Both the position numbers and the translations under genes were made by a program. From Caldisericaceae bacterium (GTDB lineage: Bacteria; Caldisericota; Caldisericia; Caldisericales; Caldisericaceae), in assembly GCA_036574215.1 (NCBI GenBank), contig JAINCR010000066.1, positions 1-32,995 on the forward strand: 32,995 nt of DNA. Reading direction: 5' to 3'. Within the stretch, counting starts at the first letter, position 1; each line of letters starts with the position of its first letter. Positions 8,252 through 17,041 of this stretch are shown one piece after another. The notes below the pieces were generated by a model. It was not told where the DNA came from, made no database searches, and saw only the letters and a program-made list of their open reading frames with translations.

Positions 8252-8279
8252 ATTATAATAAAATTTCCAAAATTTCCAA
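8252..8279 (-). promoter_or_regulatory. Promoter of the fab operon, with a direct repeat
   Basis: Minus strand: -35 TTGGAA (8274-8279), 16-nt spacer, -10 TATAAT (8252-8257), then about 25 nt to the fabZ GTG. The -35 and spacer contain a perfect 9-nt direct repeat, AATTTCCAA twice in tandem on the plus strand (8262-8270 and 8271-8279), which could be a repressor site. It is not the known FapR palindrome. Confidence 0.6.
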
Positions 8280-8286
8280 ATAATAC

Positions 8287-8310
8287 AAAAAAGCCACACA
8301 AAAGTGGCTT
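8287..8310 (-). terminator. Terminator of ilvE or of read-through toward ilvE
   Basis: The stem AAGCCAC / GTGGCTT (8291-8297 with 8304-8310) has a T-run on the minus strand (A-run at 8287-8292). It lies 31 nt beyond the ilvE stop and upstream of the fab promoter, separating the two minus-strand transcription units. Confidence 0.8.
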
Positions 8311-8341
8311 TTAATATGATAAGTTGTCTTTAAAGATTAAA

Positions 8342-9265
8342 TTAGTACGCTTTTGCTTCAACAAACTCTAACCAATTAAACGGGTCAACTCCATCAATTA
8401 CTATTTCTCTAAATTTTTCCGAGATAAGTTTTGTAATTTTCCCTACTTTACCATCGGAAACAGGAATTCTATCAACAGAAACAATTGGAGTAATTTCTGC
8501 TGCAGTGCCACAGAAGAAAATCTCGTCTGCAACGTAGAGCATTTCTCTTGGAAGATTTTGTTCTTTTACCGTAAGCTTTAAGTACTCGGCAATTTTTATA
8601 ACCGAATCTCTTGTAATACCTTTAAGAATAGATGAGCCTAAAGGCGGTGTATAAATTACACCATCTTTAACAAGGAAAATATTTTCTCCAGGGCCTTCTC
8701 CCACATACCCAAACACATCAAGCATAATTGCTTCATCGTATCCGTTCTCTTCTCCCTCTATCATGGCAAGCTCAGAATTTAAATAATTACCAGTTGCCTT
8801 TGCAAGAGCTAAAGTTGTATCTGGAGCAAACCTTCTATAAGAAGAAACACAAACATTTATTCCGTAAGAAGCCTTCTCATTAAAGATGTTTGGCATCTCA
8901 AAAGCGGCAATTGCCGTTTCAATAGGTGCATGTAGAGGGTTTGGGGATATTGAACCAAGCCCTCTATAGACAACAGGCCTTACATACGCACTTTTTAGTT
9001 CATTTCTCAAAAGGAGTTCCTTTGTTATATTAATGTAGTCTTCTACTGTTTCTTTTGTTTCCATTCTGTATATCTTCATCGATTCCTTAAGTCTTTTATA
9101 GTGGTCATATGCTCTAAAAATTGCAGTTCCCAATTTTGTTTCATAGGCTCTAATTCCTTCAAACACTCCCGACCCATACTGAATTACATGCGAAAGGATG
9201 TGAATTTTTGCATCATTCCAATTGACAAAATCTCCGTTAAAGTAGATAAACTTTGACTCCAACAT
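8342..9265 (-). CDS. ilvE: Branched-chain amino-acid aminotransferase (class IV)
   Basis: A 307-residue PLP-dependent class IV aminotransferase. It converts Leu, Ile and Val to 2-oxoacids with 2-oxoglutarate, or the reverse. Family marks are 'HVIQYGSGVFEGIRAY', 'AYVRPVVYRG', the PLP lysine in 'LALAKATGNYLNSELA' (Lys156), 'VGEGPGENIFLV' and 'FFCGTAAEITPI'. Length is standard. AAGGAGG lies before the ATG. It is monocistronic and upstream of the fab operon on the same strand. D-amino-acid transaminase or aminodeoxychorismate lyase are less likely, given the length and the strong IlvE-type motifs. Confidence 0.95.
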   Translation of the reverse strand: MLESKFIYFNGDFVNWNDAKIHILSHVIQYGSGVFEGIRAYETKLGTAIFRAYDHYKRLKESMKIYRMETKETVEDYINITKELLLRNELKSAYVRPVVYRGLGSISPNPLHAPIETAIAAFEMPNIFNEKASYGINVCVSSYRRFAPDTTLALAKATGNYLNSELAMIEGEENGYDEAIMLDVFGYVGEGPGENIFLVKDGVIYTPPLGSSILKGITRDSVIKIAEYLKLTVKEQNLPREMLYVADEIFFCGTAAEITPIVSVDRIPVSDGKVGKITKLISEKFREIVIDGVDPFNWLEFVEAKAY

Positions 9266-9291
9266 AAAAAACCTCCTTACAAAATTTTAAT

Positions 9292-9322
9292 ATTATATAA
9301 GATTTTTGAAAAATAGTATAAT
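9292..9322. promoter_or_regulatory. Divergent -10 elements between ilvE and the GGDEF gene
   Basis: A minus-strand TATAAT (9292-9297) faces ilvE, and a plus-strand TATAAT (9317-9322) faces the PAS-GGDEF gene. No convincing -35 boxes are seen. The two promoters would overlap back to back within about 60 nt, so they may interfere with each other. Confidence 0.4.
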
Positions 9323-9359
9323 ATATAACAAAATTAGAGTTTTTTGAAAAATACTGCCT

Positions 9360-10901
9360 ATGAAAGATTATCCTTATGCAAATTTTACTTTTGAAAGGAG
9401 TGTAAAAACCTATAGAGGTTTACTTAAAGGAGTTCTTAGTGAAGAAAAAGACTTTTTTAATACCCTTTCTCTTAAGCATGTTAATACATTAAAAGAACTT
9501 GTAAGAATTTCGCAAACAATAATGCATTTACTAAAACTATTTGCACTACATCAAAGTAGGACATCTATCGGTTTTACCCAGGGGGATAACGTGTATACAG
9601 TTGAAGCACTAATCAAAAGTAAAAAGCCTTATACAATCTCTTTAAGAATCATAAAAGAAAGTGTTATTTATACATTCAAAAATATTACAGATTTATCTCC
9701 AGTTGCTATGGTTTTATTAGACGAAAATTCAAATGTTATTGAGGTAAATAAAAAATTTGAGGACCTCTTTGGTTATAAAGAATCCGAAATCATTGGGAAA
9801 AACATAAATAAAATCATTACACCACCTTCGGAAATAGAAGACGGTGAAACTCTTGACAACATTGCAAAACAGATAGGTTATTTAAAAGTTGAAAGAAAAA
9901 GACTAACAAAGGATGGAAGAAGTATCTCTGTTCTTATTTCAGGGCAACCTCTTGAATTGGGAAATGACAAAATTGGTATTATTGGCACTTATGAAGATAT
10001 AACAGAGCTTAAGAAATTACAAGAAAAACTGCACTATGAAGCAACACATGACCTTTTAACAAACCTTCCCAATAAGAGGATTTTTTCCGATAGATTTGCA
10101 GTTGAAAAAGCCTATGCCGATAGGAATAACACAAAAATTGCCCTATTTTTCATGGACATATACGAATTTAAATTTATAAATGACACCTACGGGCATGAAT
10201 TTGGCGATAAAGTGCTAAAACGTGTGGGAGAGAAAATCCTCTCGGCGGTTCGTTCAACAGACCTAGTTGTTCGGTTTGGAGGAGATGAATTTGTAGTATT
10301 GTGTAGTGGCATTGGAAAATTTGAAGATATAGTAGGTATTGCTTTAAAAATTTTAAACCAATTTATGGAACCTATAAAAATTGACGATAGAGAAATTTCG
10401 ATTGGAATTAACATTGGCATTACAGTGTATCCAGATGATGGAGCAGAACTTGATGACCTAATTCGTAAAGGAGATATTTCAATGTACAAAGCAAAAGCAA
10501 ATGGAGTAAACAATTTTGTTTTCTACACAGAAGATATTGAAAAAAACTTCAAGAAAACCATAGAAATTAAATCAAAAGAAATCATATTCAGCACTTTTTT
10601 TGAGAATATTTTAGCTCCTTTACTAATACTGGATAAAGATTTAAACATCATAAGAGCAAACAAAAGATTTAAAGACGTGTTTAAAAAAACTGCCAAAAAC
10701 GTATTTTTAAAGAACATTTCTGATGTTTTAAATAGCGATATTTTTTCCGAACACACCAAAAGATTAGAAAAAGAAGAAGCGGTATTTTTTCCCTTTAAAT
10801 TCAAATTAGAAAATAAAGAGTATAATTTTAGGTGTATGATGAATGCAATTAAAAGTTTTGGTGAATTGTATTATTTTATTGCTTTCATGAAGGGGGAATA
10901 A
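9360..10901 (+). CDS. PAS-GGDEF diguanylate cyclase with a second, C-terminal PAS-like domain
   Basis: A 513-residue cytoplasmic sensor with no membrane segment. Residues 1-100 are an unassigned N-terminal region, 110-220 a PAS domain ('LLDENSNVIEVNKKFEDLFGYKE'), about 225-385 a GGDEF domain, and 400-510 a second PAS-like segment ('LLILDKDLNIIRANKRFKDVF'). The active-site loop RFGGDEF (307-311) is intact, and an inhibitory-site RxxD (R298-D301) sits five residues before it. Cyclic di-GMP synthesis with product inhibition is therefore expected. The usual 'DxD.FK' strand reads MDIYEFK, keeping the first Asp. No ribosome-binding site is visible before the ATG. The stop is 1 nt before the clpB ATG, so this regulator and the disaggregase share a transcript. 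Confidence 0.93.
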   Translation: MKDYPYANFTFERSVKTYRGLLKGVLSEEKDFFNTLSLKHVNTLKELVRISQTIMHLLKLFALHQSRTSIGFTQGDNVYTVEALIKSKKPYTISLRIIKESVIYTFKNITDLSPVAMVLLDENSNVIEVNKKFEDLFGYKESEIIGKNINKIITPPSEIEDGETLDNIAKQIGYLKVERKRLTKDGRSISVLISGQPLELGNDKIGIIGTYEDITELKKLQEKLHYEATHDLLTNLPNKRIFSDRFAVEKAYADRNNTKIALFFMDIYEFKFINDTYGHEFGDKVLKRVGEKILSAVRSTDLVVRFGGDEFVVLCSGIGKFEDIVGIALKILNQFMEPIKIDDREISIGINIGITVYPDDGAELDDLIRKGDISMYKAKANGVNNFVFYTEDIEKNFKKTIEIKSKEIIFSTFFENILAPLLILDKDLNIIRANKRFKDVFKKTAKNVFLKNISDVLNSDIFSEHTKRLEKEEAVFFPFKFKLENKEYNFRCMMNAIKSFGELYYFIAFMKGE

Positions 10902-10902
10902 A

Positions 10903-13509
10903 ATGGACCAAAACAAATTTACAGAAAAGGCCCAAGAAGCACTCATTGAAGCAAAAGAAATAGCCATAAAAGAAGGTAATCAGGCAGTAGACGTTGAGCA
11001 CTTACTTATTGCGATGATAAACCAACAAGAAGGTTTTGTGCCGATTATTCTTGATTTCCTTAAAGTAGATAAAGAAAAACTGATAAACGATTTATACTAT
11101 AACATCGAAAGATTCCCAAAAACCCATGTAAGCGAAGATTCGCAGTTCTACATTACAAATAGACTCAACACAGTCTTTATAGGGGCAGAAAATGAAGCAA
11201 AAGCAATGGGTGATGAGTTTATAACAACCGAACACCTATTTCTTGCAACCCTTCACGATTATGAGATTGGAGGCATTTACACAAAGTATGGTATTACAAG
11301 AGAAAATGTCCTTAAAGCAATTCAAACAATTCGAGGAGGTGAAAAGGTGGTTGACAAAAACCCTGAAGCAAAATACAAAGTTTTAGAAAAATACGGAAGA
11401 GACCTTGTAAAACTTGCAAGAGAAGGAAAACTTGACCCAGTAATAGGAAGAGATGAAGAAATAAGAAGGACAATACAGATCCTTTCAAGAAGAACAAAAA
11501 ATAACCCAATTCTTATTGGGGAAGCAGGCGTTGGAAAAACAGCCATAGTCGAAGGGATTGCACAGAGAATCGTTTCTCAAGACGTGCCAGAAACCTTAAA
11601 AGATAAAACCATTTTTCAACTTGATATGGCAGCACTCATTGCTGGAACAAAGTTTAGAGGAGAGTTTGAAGACAGGCTTAAGGCAGTGCTTGATGAAATT
11701 AAAAAATCCGATAGACAAATCATCCTCTTCATTGATGAGATACATACAATCGTGGGTGCAGGAGCCTCTTCAGAAGGGGGAATGGATGCATCAAACATGC
11801 TTAAACCTGCTCTTGCAAGAGGAGAAATAAGAACAATTGGTGCAACAACAATAGACGAATACAGAAAATACTTCGAAAAAGATGCGGCTTTACAAAGAAG
11901 ATTTCAACCAGTGCTTGTAAAAGAACCAAGTGTAGAAGAAGCCATTGCTATTTTAAGAGGCTTAAAAGAAAAATACGAAGTTCATCACGGAGTGAGAATT
12001 AAAGATTCAGCAATTGTTGCGGCTGTGAAACTCTCCTACAGGTATATAACCGACAGATTCCTTCCAGACAAGGCGATAGACCTTATTGATGAAGCAGCGT
12101 CTCTATTAAGAATGCAAATTGATAGTATGCCTGTTGAACTCGATGAAGCAACAAGAAAATTAAGACTCCTTGAAATGGAAAAGAAGGCACTTGAAAAAGA
12201 AGAAGATGAAGAATCAAAAGCAAAACTTTCTCAAATAGAAAAAGAAATTACCAGTCTAAAAGAAACTGTTGATCGTTTAACAATGAAGTGGAAACAAGAA
12301 AAATCAATTATCGAAGAAATTAGAAAGATAAAAAGCCAAATAGAAGATCTCAAGACAAAAGCAAATCTTGCTCAAACCCAAGGTGATCTTGATACAGCTG
12401 CAAAAATCCTCTATGGGGATATCCCAAACCTAAACAAAACTCTTGAAGAAAAATACAAAGAGCTCGAAAAAGTGCAGGGTGAAAACCCTCTTCTTAAAGA
12501 AGAAGTAGGAGAAGAAGAAATCGCACAAGTCGTTTCAAAATGGACAGGGATCCCAGTTGCAAGGATGCTTAAAACAGAAAAAGAGAAATTACTCAACCTT
12601 GAAGGTTCTTTAAGAAAAAGAGTTAAAGGACAGGATCAGGCAATCTCTGCTGTTGCAAATGCAATAAGACGTGCAAGGGCAGGGTTATCAGATCCAAATA
12701 GACCATTTGGGTCTTTCATTTTCCTTGGCCCAACTGGTGTTGGTAAAACAGAACTTGCAAAAGCACTAGCTGAAGCACTCTTTGATACAGAAAAAGCACT
12801 TATAAGAATTGATATGTCTGAATACATGGAAAAATTTTCTGTTTCAAGGCTCATTGGAGCACCCCCAGGTTACGTAGGATACGAAGAAGGAGGACAACTT
12901 ACCGAAGCCGTGAGAAGACAACCCTATTCGGTAATCCTTCTTGATGAAATTGAAAAGGCACATCCAGATGTATTTAACATCCTCTTGCAGGTGCTTGATG
13001 ATGGAAGGTTAACGGATTCAAAAGGAAGAACCGTTGATTTTAGAAACACAATTATAATAATGACTTCAAATATTGGAAGTAAATACATCGCAGAAATCAA
13101 CGCAATCCCTGGAACGGCAGAATACATGGAACAATACGAAAGAATAGTCGATAGAGTCAATGACGAAATGAGACACATCTTTAGGCCAGAATTCCTTAAC
13201 AGAATAGATGAAATCGTAGTATTTAACCCTCTTTCCATGAAAGAATTAAAACAAATTGTTGAACTCCTTCTTGAAAGAACGAATGAAAAACTCAAAGAAA
13301 AGGACATTATTTTAGATTGTTCAGAAGATGTAAAAACGTTCATCATCAACAAGGGATTTGACCCAGTTTACGGTGCAAGACCACTGAGAAGAGCCATTCA
13401 AAAGTACATAGAAAACCCCCTTGCAGAATTTTTACTCCGTGAAAACTTAGAAAAAGGTGTTGTGGAGTGTTTTATGGATAAAGGCGAAGTTAAATTCAAA
13501 GTAAAATGA
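10903..13509 (+). CDS. clpB: ATP-dependent disaggregase ClpB
   Basis: An 868-residue AAA+ chaperone that threads and rescues aggregated proteins with DnaK. The order is: Clp N-domain (1-150); AAA1 with Walker A 'GEAGVGKT' (206-213) and Walker B 'ILFIDEIH'; a long coiled-coil middle domain (about 400-530); AAA2 with 'GPTGVGKT' (609-616) and '[15 protein letters not shown]'; and the small C-terminal domain. The full-length middle domain distinguishes it from ClpC, ClpA and ClpE. No CIRCE-type or HAIR-type heat-shock operator is seen just upstream, because the gene abuts the GGDEF gene. Its stop overlaps the rsmG ATG by 4 nt. Confidence 0.97.
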   Translation: MDQNKFTEKAQEALIEAKEIAIKEGNQAVDVEHLLIAMINQQEGFVPIILDFLKVDKEKLINDLYYNIERFPKTHVSEDSQFYITNRLNTVFIGAENEAKAMGDEFITTEHLFLATLHDYEIGGIYTKYGITRENVLKAIQTIRGGEKVVDKNPEAKYKVLEKYGRDLVKLAREGKLDPVIGRDEEIRRTIQILSRRTKNNPILIGEAGVGKTAIVEGIAQRIVSQDVPETLKDKTIFQLDMAALIAGTKFRGEFEDRLKAVLDEIKKSDRQIILFIDEIHTIVGAGASSEGGMDASNMLKPALARGEIRTIGATTIDEYRKYFEKDAALQRRFQPVLVKEPSVEEAIAILRGLKEKYEVHHGVRIKDSAIVAAVKLSYRYITDRFLPDKAIDLIDEAASLLRMQIDSMPVELDEATRKLRLLEMEKKALEKEEDEESKAKLSQIEKEITSLKETVDRLTMKWKQEKSIIEEIRKIKSQIEDLKTKANLAQTQGDLDTAAKILYGDIPNLNKTLEEKYKELEKVQGENPLLKEEVGEEEIAQVVSKWTGIPVARMLKTEKEKLLNLEGSLRKRVKGQDQAISAVANAIRRARAGLSDPNRPFGSFIFLGPTGVGKTELAKALAEALFDTEKALIRIDMSEYMEKFSVSRLIGAPPGYVGYEEGGQLTEAVRRQPYSVILLDEIEKAHPDVFNILLQVLDDGRLTDSKGRTVDFRNTIIIMTSNIGSKYIAEINAIPGTAEYMEQYERIVDRVNDEMRHIFRPEFLNRIDEIVVFNPLSMKELKQIVELLLERTNEKLKEKDIILDCSEDVKTFIINKGFDPVYGARPLRRAIQKYIENPLAEFLLRENLEKGVVECFMDKGEVKFKVK

Positions 13510-14240
13510 ATTTTAGAGAATTATTAGCAAACGCCCTTAAGGAAGTATCAATTCCATTTGACGAATCTCACTTAACTTACTTTGAAATTTATAAAAACCT
13601 CCTTGTAGAATGGAATAAGTCCATAAATTTAACTGCTATTGAAAATGAAGAAAACATAATTTACAAACACTTTATAGACTCTATTATGGTGCTTAAGGTA
13701 GTGGATGAATTTTCAAGTTTGCTTGACATAGGAAGTGGAGCAGGTTTTCCAGGTATTCCTCTAAAAATTGCAAAAAGAAATTCGGAACTTACACTCATTG
13801 AATCTCAAAAGAAAAAGGCGTTGTTTCTTGAAATTTTACTTGAAAGGCTTTCGTTAAGTGAGAGTGTTGTATACACTACAAGAGCAGAAGAACTTGCAAA
13901 AGGAGACTTAAGGGAACATTTTGACCTCGTATGCGAAAGGGAGTTTGGTAAACTTTCCTTAAATCTTGAAATTGGGATGCCTTTTGTTAAAAAAGGAGGA
14001 CATCTTGTTCTACATAAGGGGGAAAAAGATATAAAAGCATTACCAAATTACGAACCTTTTATAGAAGAACTAGGTGGCTCAATAGAAAGTATTTTTTCAT
14101 ACAAATTAAATGACCCCCTAAATCGGTATCTTGTAAAGATTAAAAAAGAGTGGCATACACCAAAAAGATACCCAAGGAGTTATTCAGCACTTCTAAAAGA
14201 GGTTAAAAGGTGGGAAGGCATAAACCACACAAACAATTAG
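13506..14240 (+). CDS. rsmG: 16S rRNA (guanine-527-N7)-methyltransferase RsmG
   Basis: A 244-residue SAM-dependent methyltransferase of the GidB family that modifies G527 of 16S rRNA. The SAM-binding motif 'LLDIGSGAGFPGIPLKI' (from about residue 74) and the preceding 'LTAIENEENIIYKHFIDSI' are diagnostic. It overlaps clpB by ATGA and overlaps the next gene by 31 nt, so it is part of a compact operon. Confidence 0.95.
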   Translation: MNFRELLANALKEVSIPFDESHLTYFEIYKNLLVEWNKSINLTAIENEENIIYKHFIDSIMVLKVVDEFSSLLDIGSGAGFPGIPLKIAKRNSELTLIESQKKKALFLEILLERLSLSESVVYTTRAEELAKGDLREHFDLVCEREFGKLSLNLEIGMPFVKKGGHLVLHKGEKDIKALPNYEPFIEELGGSIESIFSYKLNDPLNRYLVKIKKEWHTPKRYPRSYSALLKEVKRWEGINHTNN

Positions 14241-15982
14241 TAAAATACTTTCTACTTATAGGGCTTATTCTATTTTTGATGTTTTCCAATACTTTAAAGG
14301 CAACGGGAGCATATTTTAATAACTTTTCTAACTCTTACCAAGAAAAAGTAATCGTAATTAGTAGTGAGAATTTAATAAACACACTACTTGAACTTAAAAG
14401 CGAATTCACAGATTACAACTTCTATTTTGTTAAAATTGAGGATATTGGAAGTTCTCACCCAAAAAGTATAAGAAACTATATTTTTGAAAGATTTAACTCA
14501 GGCTATTTACTTATTGTTGCAAGCGAAGAGAAAATACCTCCTTATACTCTTACAATTACCCAGGAGGGTAGTTTTTCTCCCAAAGAAATTAAAACGGATG
14601 CGTTCTATGGTATTGAAGAATTAGATTTTGATAACGATGGAATTTTCGGCGAATTACACGACGATATCATTAAAACAGGATTACATTTTAGGTTTTTTGT
14701 TGGGCGTATCCCTTTTGACACGAGAAAGGAAGTGCAAAATTACTTAGATAACCTCAAGAAGTTTAAAACTTTAAAAGATAACGTCCTATTAGCTTCATCT
14801 TTTATTTCATTTCCAAACGAAATTTACGAAAATGCTAACATCCTTACAGGAGATGGTGCAAGATTAATGGAGCTAATAAAAAATGAGTTTTTTAAAAACG
14901 CCACAACTCTTTATGAAAAAGGTGGTGATTTTCCATCCATATTTAACTCACAACCCCTTACAAAAGAAAATTTCATTAATGAGATAAAGGACAAAAAATT
15001 CATTCTTTGGGATGCGCACGGCTCTAAATACGGAGCTTACTCTGAAATATGGATTGACAAAAACCTAAATGGCTTTCCAGAGAAAAACGAAGAATATTTT
15101 ACTCCCTTCATAACAACCACTGATATTTTTACAACAAATGGCGTTGTTTTTTCTTTAAGTTGTTTAAATTTGAGTGGAAGCGAGAACCTTGGAAAAACAT
15201 TCTTAAAAAACGGAGCAGTTGCCTTTATAGGATCAAGAGATGTGTCATATTCACCTTCTTATTTTACGCTTCCTCATGATGGCGGTTCGTCAAGTATTGC
15301 ATACTATTTTGTTAAAGACATATACGATAAAGTCACCATTGGAAAAGCACTATACAATTCTTTTACATACTATTTTGAGCACCTTTTTGTAAACGACCTT
15401 GAAGACCCAAAAGAAGCAAATCTTCTTAACATTTATGATTTTAACATTTATGGATTACCCTTCCTTAAATTCAACTTTGAGAATATGAAAGATTTTGAGG
15501 ATCCTCCAACAAAAAGTTGTGAAAAAACAATTGATTACCAACTTCATATAGATTCAGGGAGATTTTCTCTTAAAATAGATAATATAAAGGATACTTTTAT
15601 AGTTCTTCCTAAAAATTTCTATGTAAAAAATCTCTACTTTTTAGATTGCAATTCAAAACCTATCTACGATTGGTATTTTAACATTGTAAGGGTAAATAGC
15701 CACCACAGTTTGCAAATAGAAGGATACATAAGAGGAAACGTCAATTCGGCAATACAGGTTATAGATAGTGAATGTAAAAGTGCAATAAACATAAATTCAA
15801 AAGGTTTTAGCCCAATTGATTTTAATTTTGATGGCATAGAAAACTCAAAAGACTACGATATCATTAAATCAAGTTTTGGAGAAACTTACATGTCAAATGG
15901 CTTTAACAATCTATGTGATATTAACTACGATCTTAAAGTAGATGGAGTTGATTTATTCTTATTTTTCATAAATTATGGATAA
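14210..15982 (+). CDS. Secreted gingipain-like (C25-type) cysteine protease with a C-terminal dockerin-type domain
   Basis: A 590-residue protein starting at GTG 14210 (AGAGG 7 nt upstream); this start is needed to include the hydrophobic export signal (about residues 10-30). The central part resembles the caspase-like fold of family C25: 'VGRIPF' strand, candidate catalytic His270 in 'WDAHGSKYG', and candidate Cys318 in 'VFSLSCLNLSGSE' followed by 'GAVAFIGSRDVS'. The C-terminus holds two EF-hand-like loops of dockerin type, DFNFDGIENSKD and DINYDLKVDGVD, each with Asp/Asn at positions 1, 3, 5 and 12. Substrate and cohesin partner are unknown. The protein may be a surface or secreted endopeptidase. 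It ends 2 nt before a convergent gene, with no terminator hairpin seen. Confidence 0.8.
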   Translation: MGRHKPHKQLVKYFLLIGLILFLMFSNTLKATGAYFNNFSNSYQEKVIVISSENLINTLLELKSEFTDYNFYFVKIEDIGSSHPKSIRNYIFERFNSGYLLIVASEEKIPPYTLTITQEGSFSPKEIKTDAFYGIEELDFDNDGIFGELHDDIIKTGLHFRFFVGRIPFDTRKEVQNYLDNLKKFKTLKDNVLLASSFISFPNEIYENANILTGDGARLMELIKNEFFKNATTLYEKGGDFPSIFNSQPLTKENFINEIKDKKFILWDAHGSKYGAYSEIWIDKNLNGFPEKNEEYFTPFITTTDIFTTNGVVFSLSCLNLSGSENLGKTFLKNGAVAFIGSRDVSYSPSYFTLPHDGGSSSIAYYFVKDIYDKVTIGKALYNSFTYYFEHLFVNDLEDPKEANLLNIYDFNIYGLPFLKFNFENMKDFEDPPTKSCEKTIDYQLHIDSGRFSLKIDNIKDTFIVLPKNFYVKNLYFLDCNSKPIYDWYFNIVRVNSHHSLQIEGYIRGNVNSAIQVIDSECKSAININSKGFSPIDFNFDGIENSKDYDIIKSSFGETYMSNGFNNLCDINYDLKVDGVDLFLFFINYG

Positions 15983-15984
15983 TT

Positions 15985-16503
15985 TTATTTAAGGATAAAA
16001 ATACCTGTAAAACCTGCAATAAGAAGGATTAAAACAGGTGATTTTTTATAGAGCGTAAAAATAAACAAACCTACAAGAGCCATAAGATAGTATACAGGGG
16101 TTGTAAAACTATGCTGAATAATTAAGTAGGATGCATTTATAAGAAGAGCAATTATAACAGGTTTGACTCCAAGCATAAATCTTCTGTAAATAGCGTTTTC
16201 TTTAAACTTTTTTTCAAAATGTGCTACAATAAGAATAATAAGGAATGATGGTGCTATAACTCCAAGTGTTGCAATAATAGAACCAATTACTCCTCCAAGA
16301 TCATAGCCAATAAAGGTTGCCATGTTTAACGCAACAGGCCCTGGTGTAACCTCGGCAACAGAGACGAAATAAAGAAACTTCTCTTGAGTTATCCAGCGCA
16401 ACTCTCTTACCAAAGAATGCTGAAGGATTGGAAGCATCGCCTGTCCACCGCCTAAGGTTACAATACCAATCTTAAAAAATTCAAAAAACATTCTAATGAG
16501 CAT
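15985..16503 (-). CDS. Half-size CHR (chromate transporter family) protein, second of a pair
   Basis: A 172-residue membrane protein with the CHR-domain marks 'TLGGGQAMLP' near the N-terminus and 'EVTPGPVALNMATFIGY'. Short-chain CHR proteins occur as tandem pairs that together correspond to one full-length ChrA and probably work as a heterodimer. Transport of chromate or another oxyanion is only the family label. It overlaps its partner by 11 nt. Confidence 0.9.
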   Translation of the reverse strand: MLIRMFFEFFKIGIVTLGGGQAMLPILQHSLVRELRWITQEKFLYFVSVAEVTPGPVALNMATFIGYDLGGVIGSIIATLGVIAPSFLIILIVAHFEKKFKENAIYRRFMLGVKPVIIALLINASYLIIQHSFTTPVYYLMALVGLFIFTLYKKSPVLILLIAGFTGIFILK

Positions 16504-17041
16504 TTTTTACCTCAAAGAACTTTCCAAAAACTATACCCAAAGCCCCGCCAATTAAAATAACATAAATTGGATCAATTTTTAGAACAAACAACTCAATAAT
16601 GGAAAGTAAAAGTATTGATAAGTAAAAAATTGTTTTTTTTGCTTTTATAAAGAGGTCAAATGTAATATAGACAATTTCTGCAACAACACCAGTAAGAATG
16701 CCAAGAAAAAATTTTTTTACCCAAGGAATATCAATAAAATTGGTAAAGTAAATCGATATAAGCAAAATTGTAATAAAAGACGGCAAAGAAACCCCTACAG
16801 TTGCAAAGATAGAACCAACTAAACCTCCCTCTCTATACCCAACAAACGTAGCCATATTTATTGCAATAGGTCCTGGTGTTATTTGGGAGATAGCAAGCAT
16901 CTCAAGAAATTCATCTTCGGTTAAAGAATTGTTTCTATAAACTAAAGTTTCTCTCATAAGGGGTATCATTGCATAACCACCACCGATAGTAAAGAGACCT
17001 ATTTTAAAGAAATTAAAAAACAATGAAAAATACTTCTTCAT
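16493..17041 (-). CDS. Half-size CHR (chromate transporter family) protein, first of a pair
   Basis: A 182-residue membrane protein with 'TIGGGYAMIPLM' and 'QITPGPIAINMATFVGYREGG', paralogous to the next gene. It overlaps the MFS gene upstream by 4 nt (17038-17041) and the second CHR gene downstream by 11 nt, so all three are one operon. The true substrate is unknown. Confidence 0.9.
   Translation of the reverse strand: MKKYFSLFFNFFKIGLFTIGGGYAMIPLMRETLVYRNNSLTEDEFLEMLAISQITPGPIAINMATFVGYREGGLVGSIFATVGVSLPSFITILLISIYFTNFIDIPWVKKFFLGILTGVVAEIVYITFDLFIKAKKTIFYLSILLLSIIELFVLKIDPIYVILIGGALGIVFGKFFEVKNAH

Noticed and set aside
12924-13352. A 142-codon open frame on the minus strand inside clpB
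   Set aside because: Antisense to the conserved AAA2 region; serine-rich, no ribosome-binding site, no promoter.
16493-17041. The two CHR proteins as one gene split by a frameshift
   Set aside because: Each half has its own start and a complete CHR domain with both motifs, which is the known paired short-chain arrangement.
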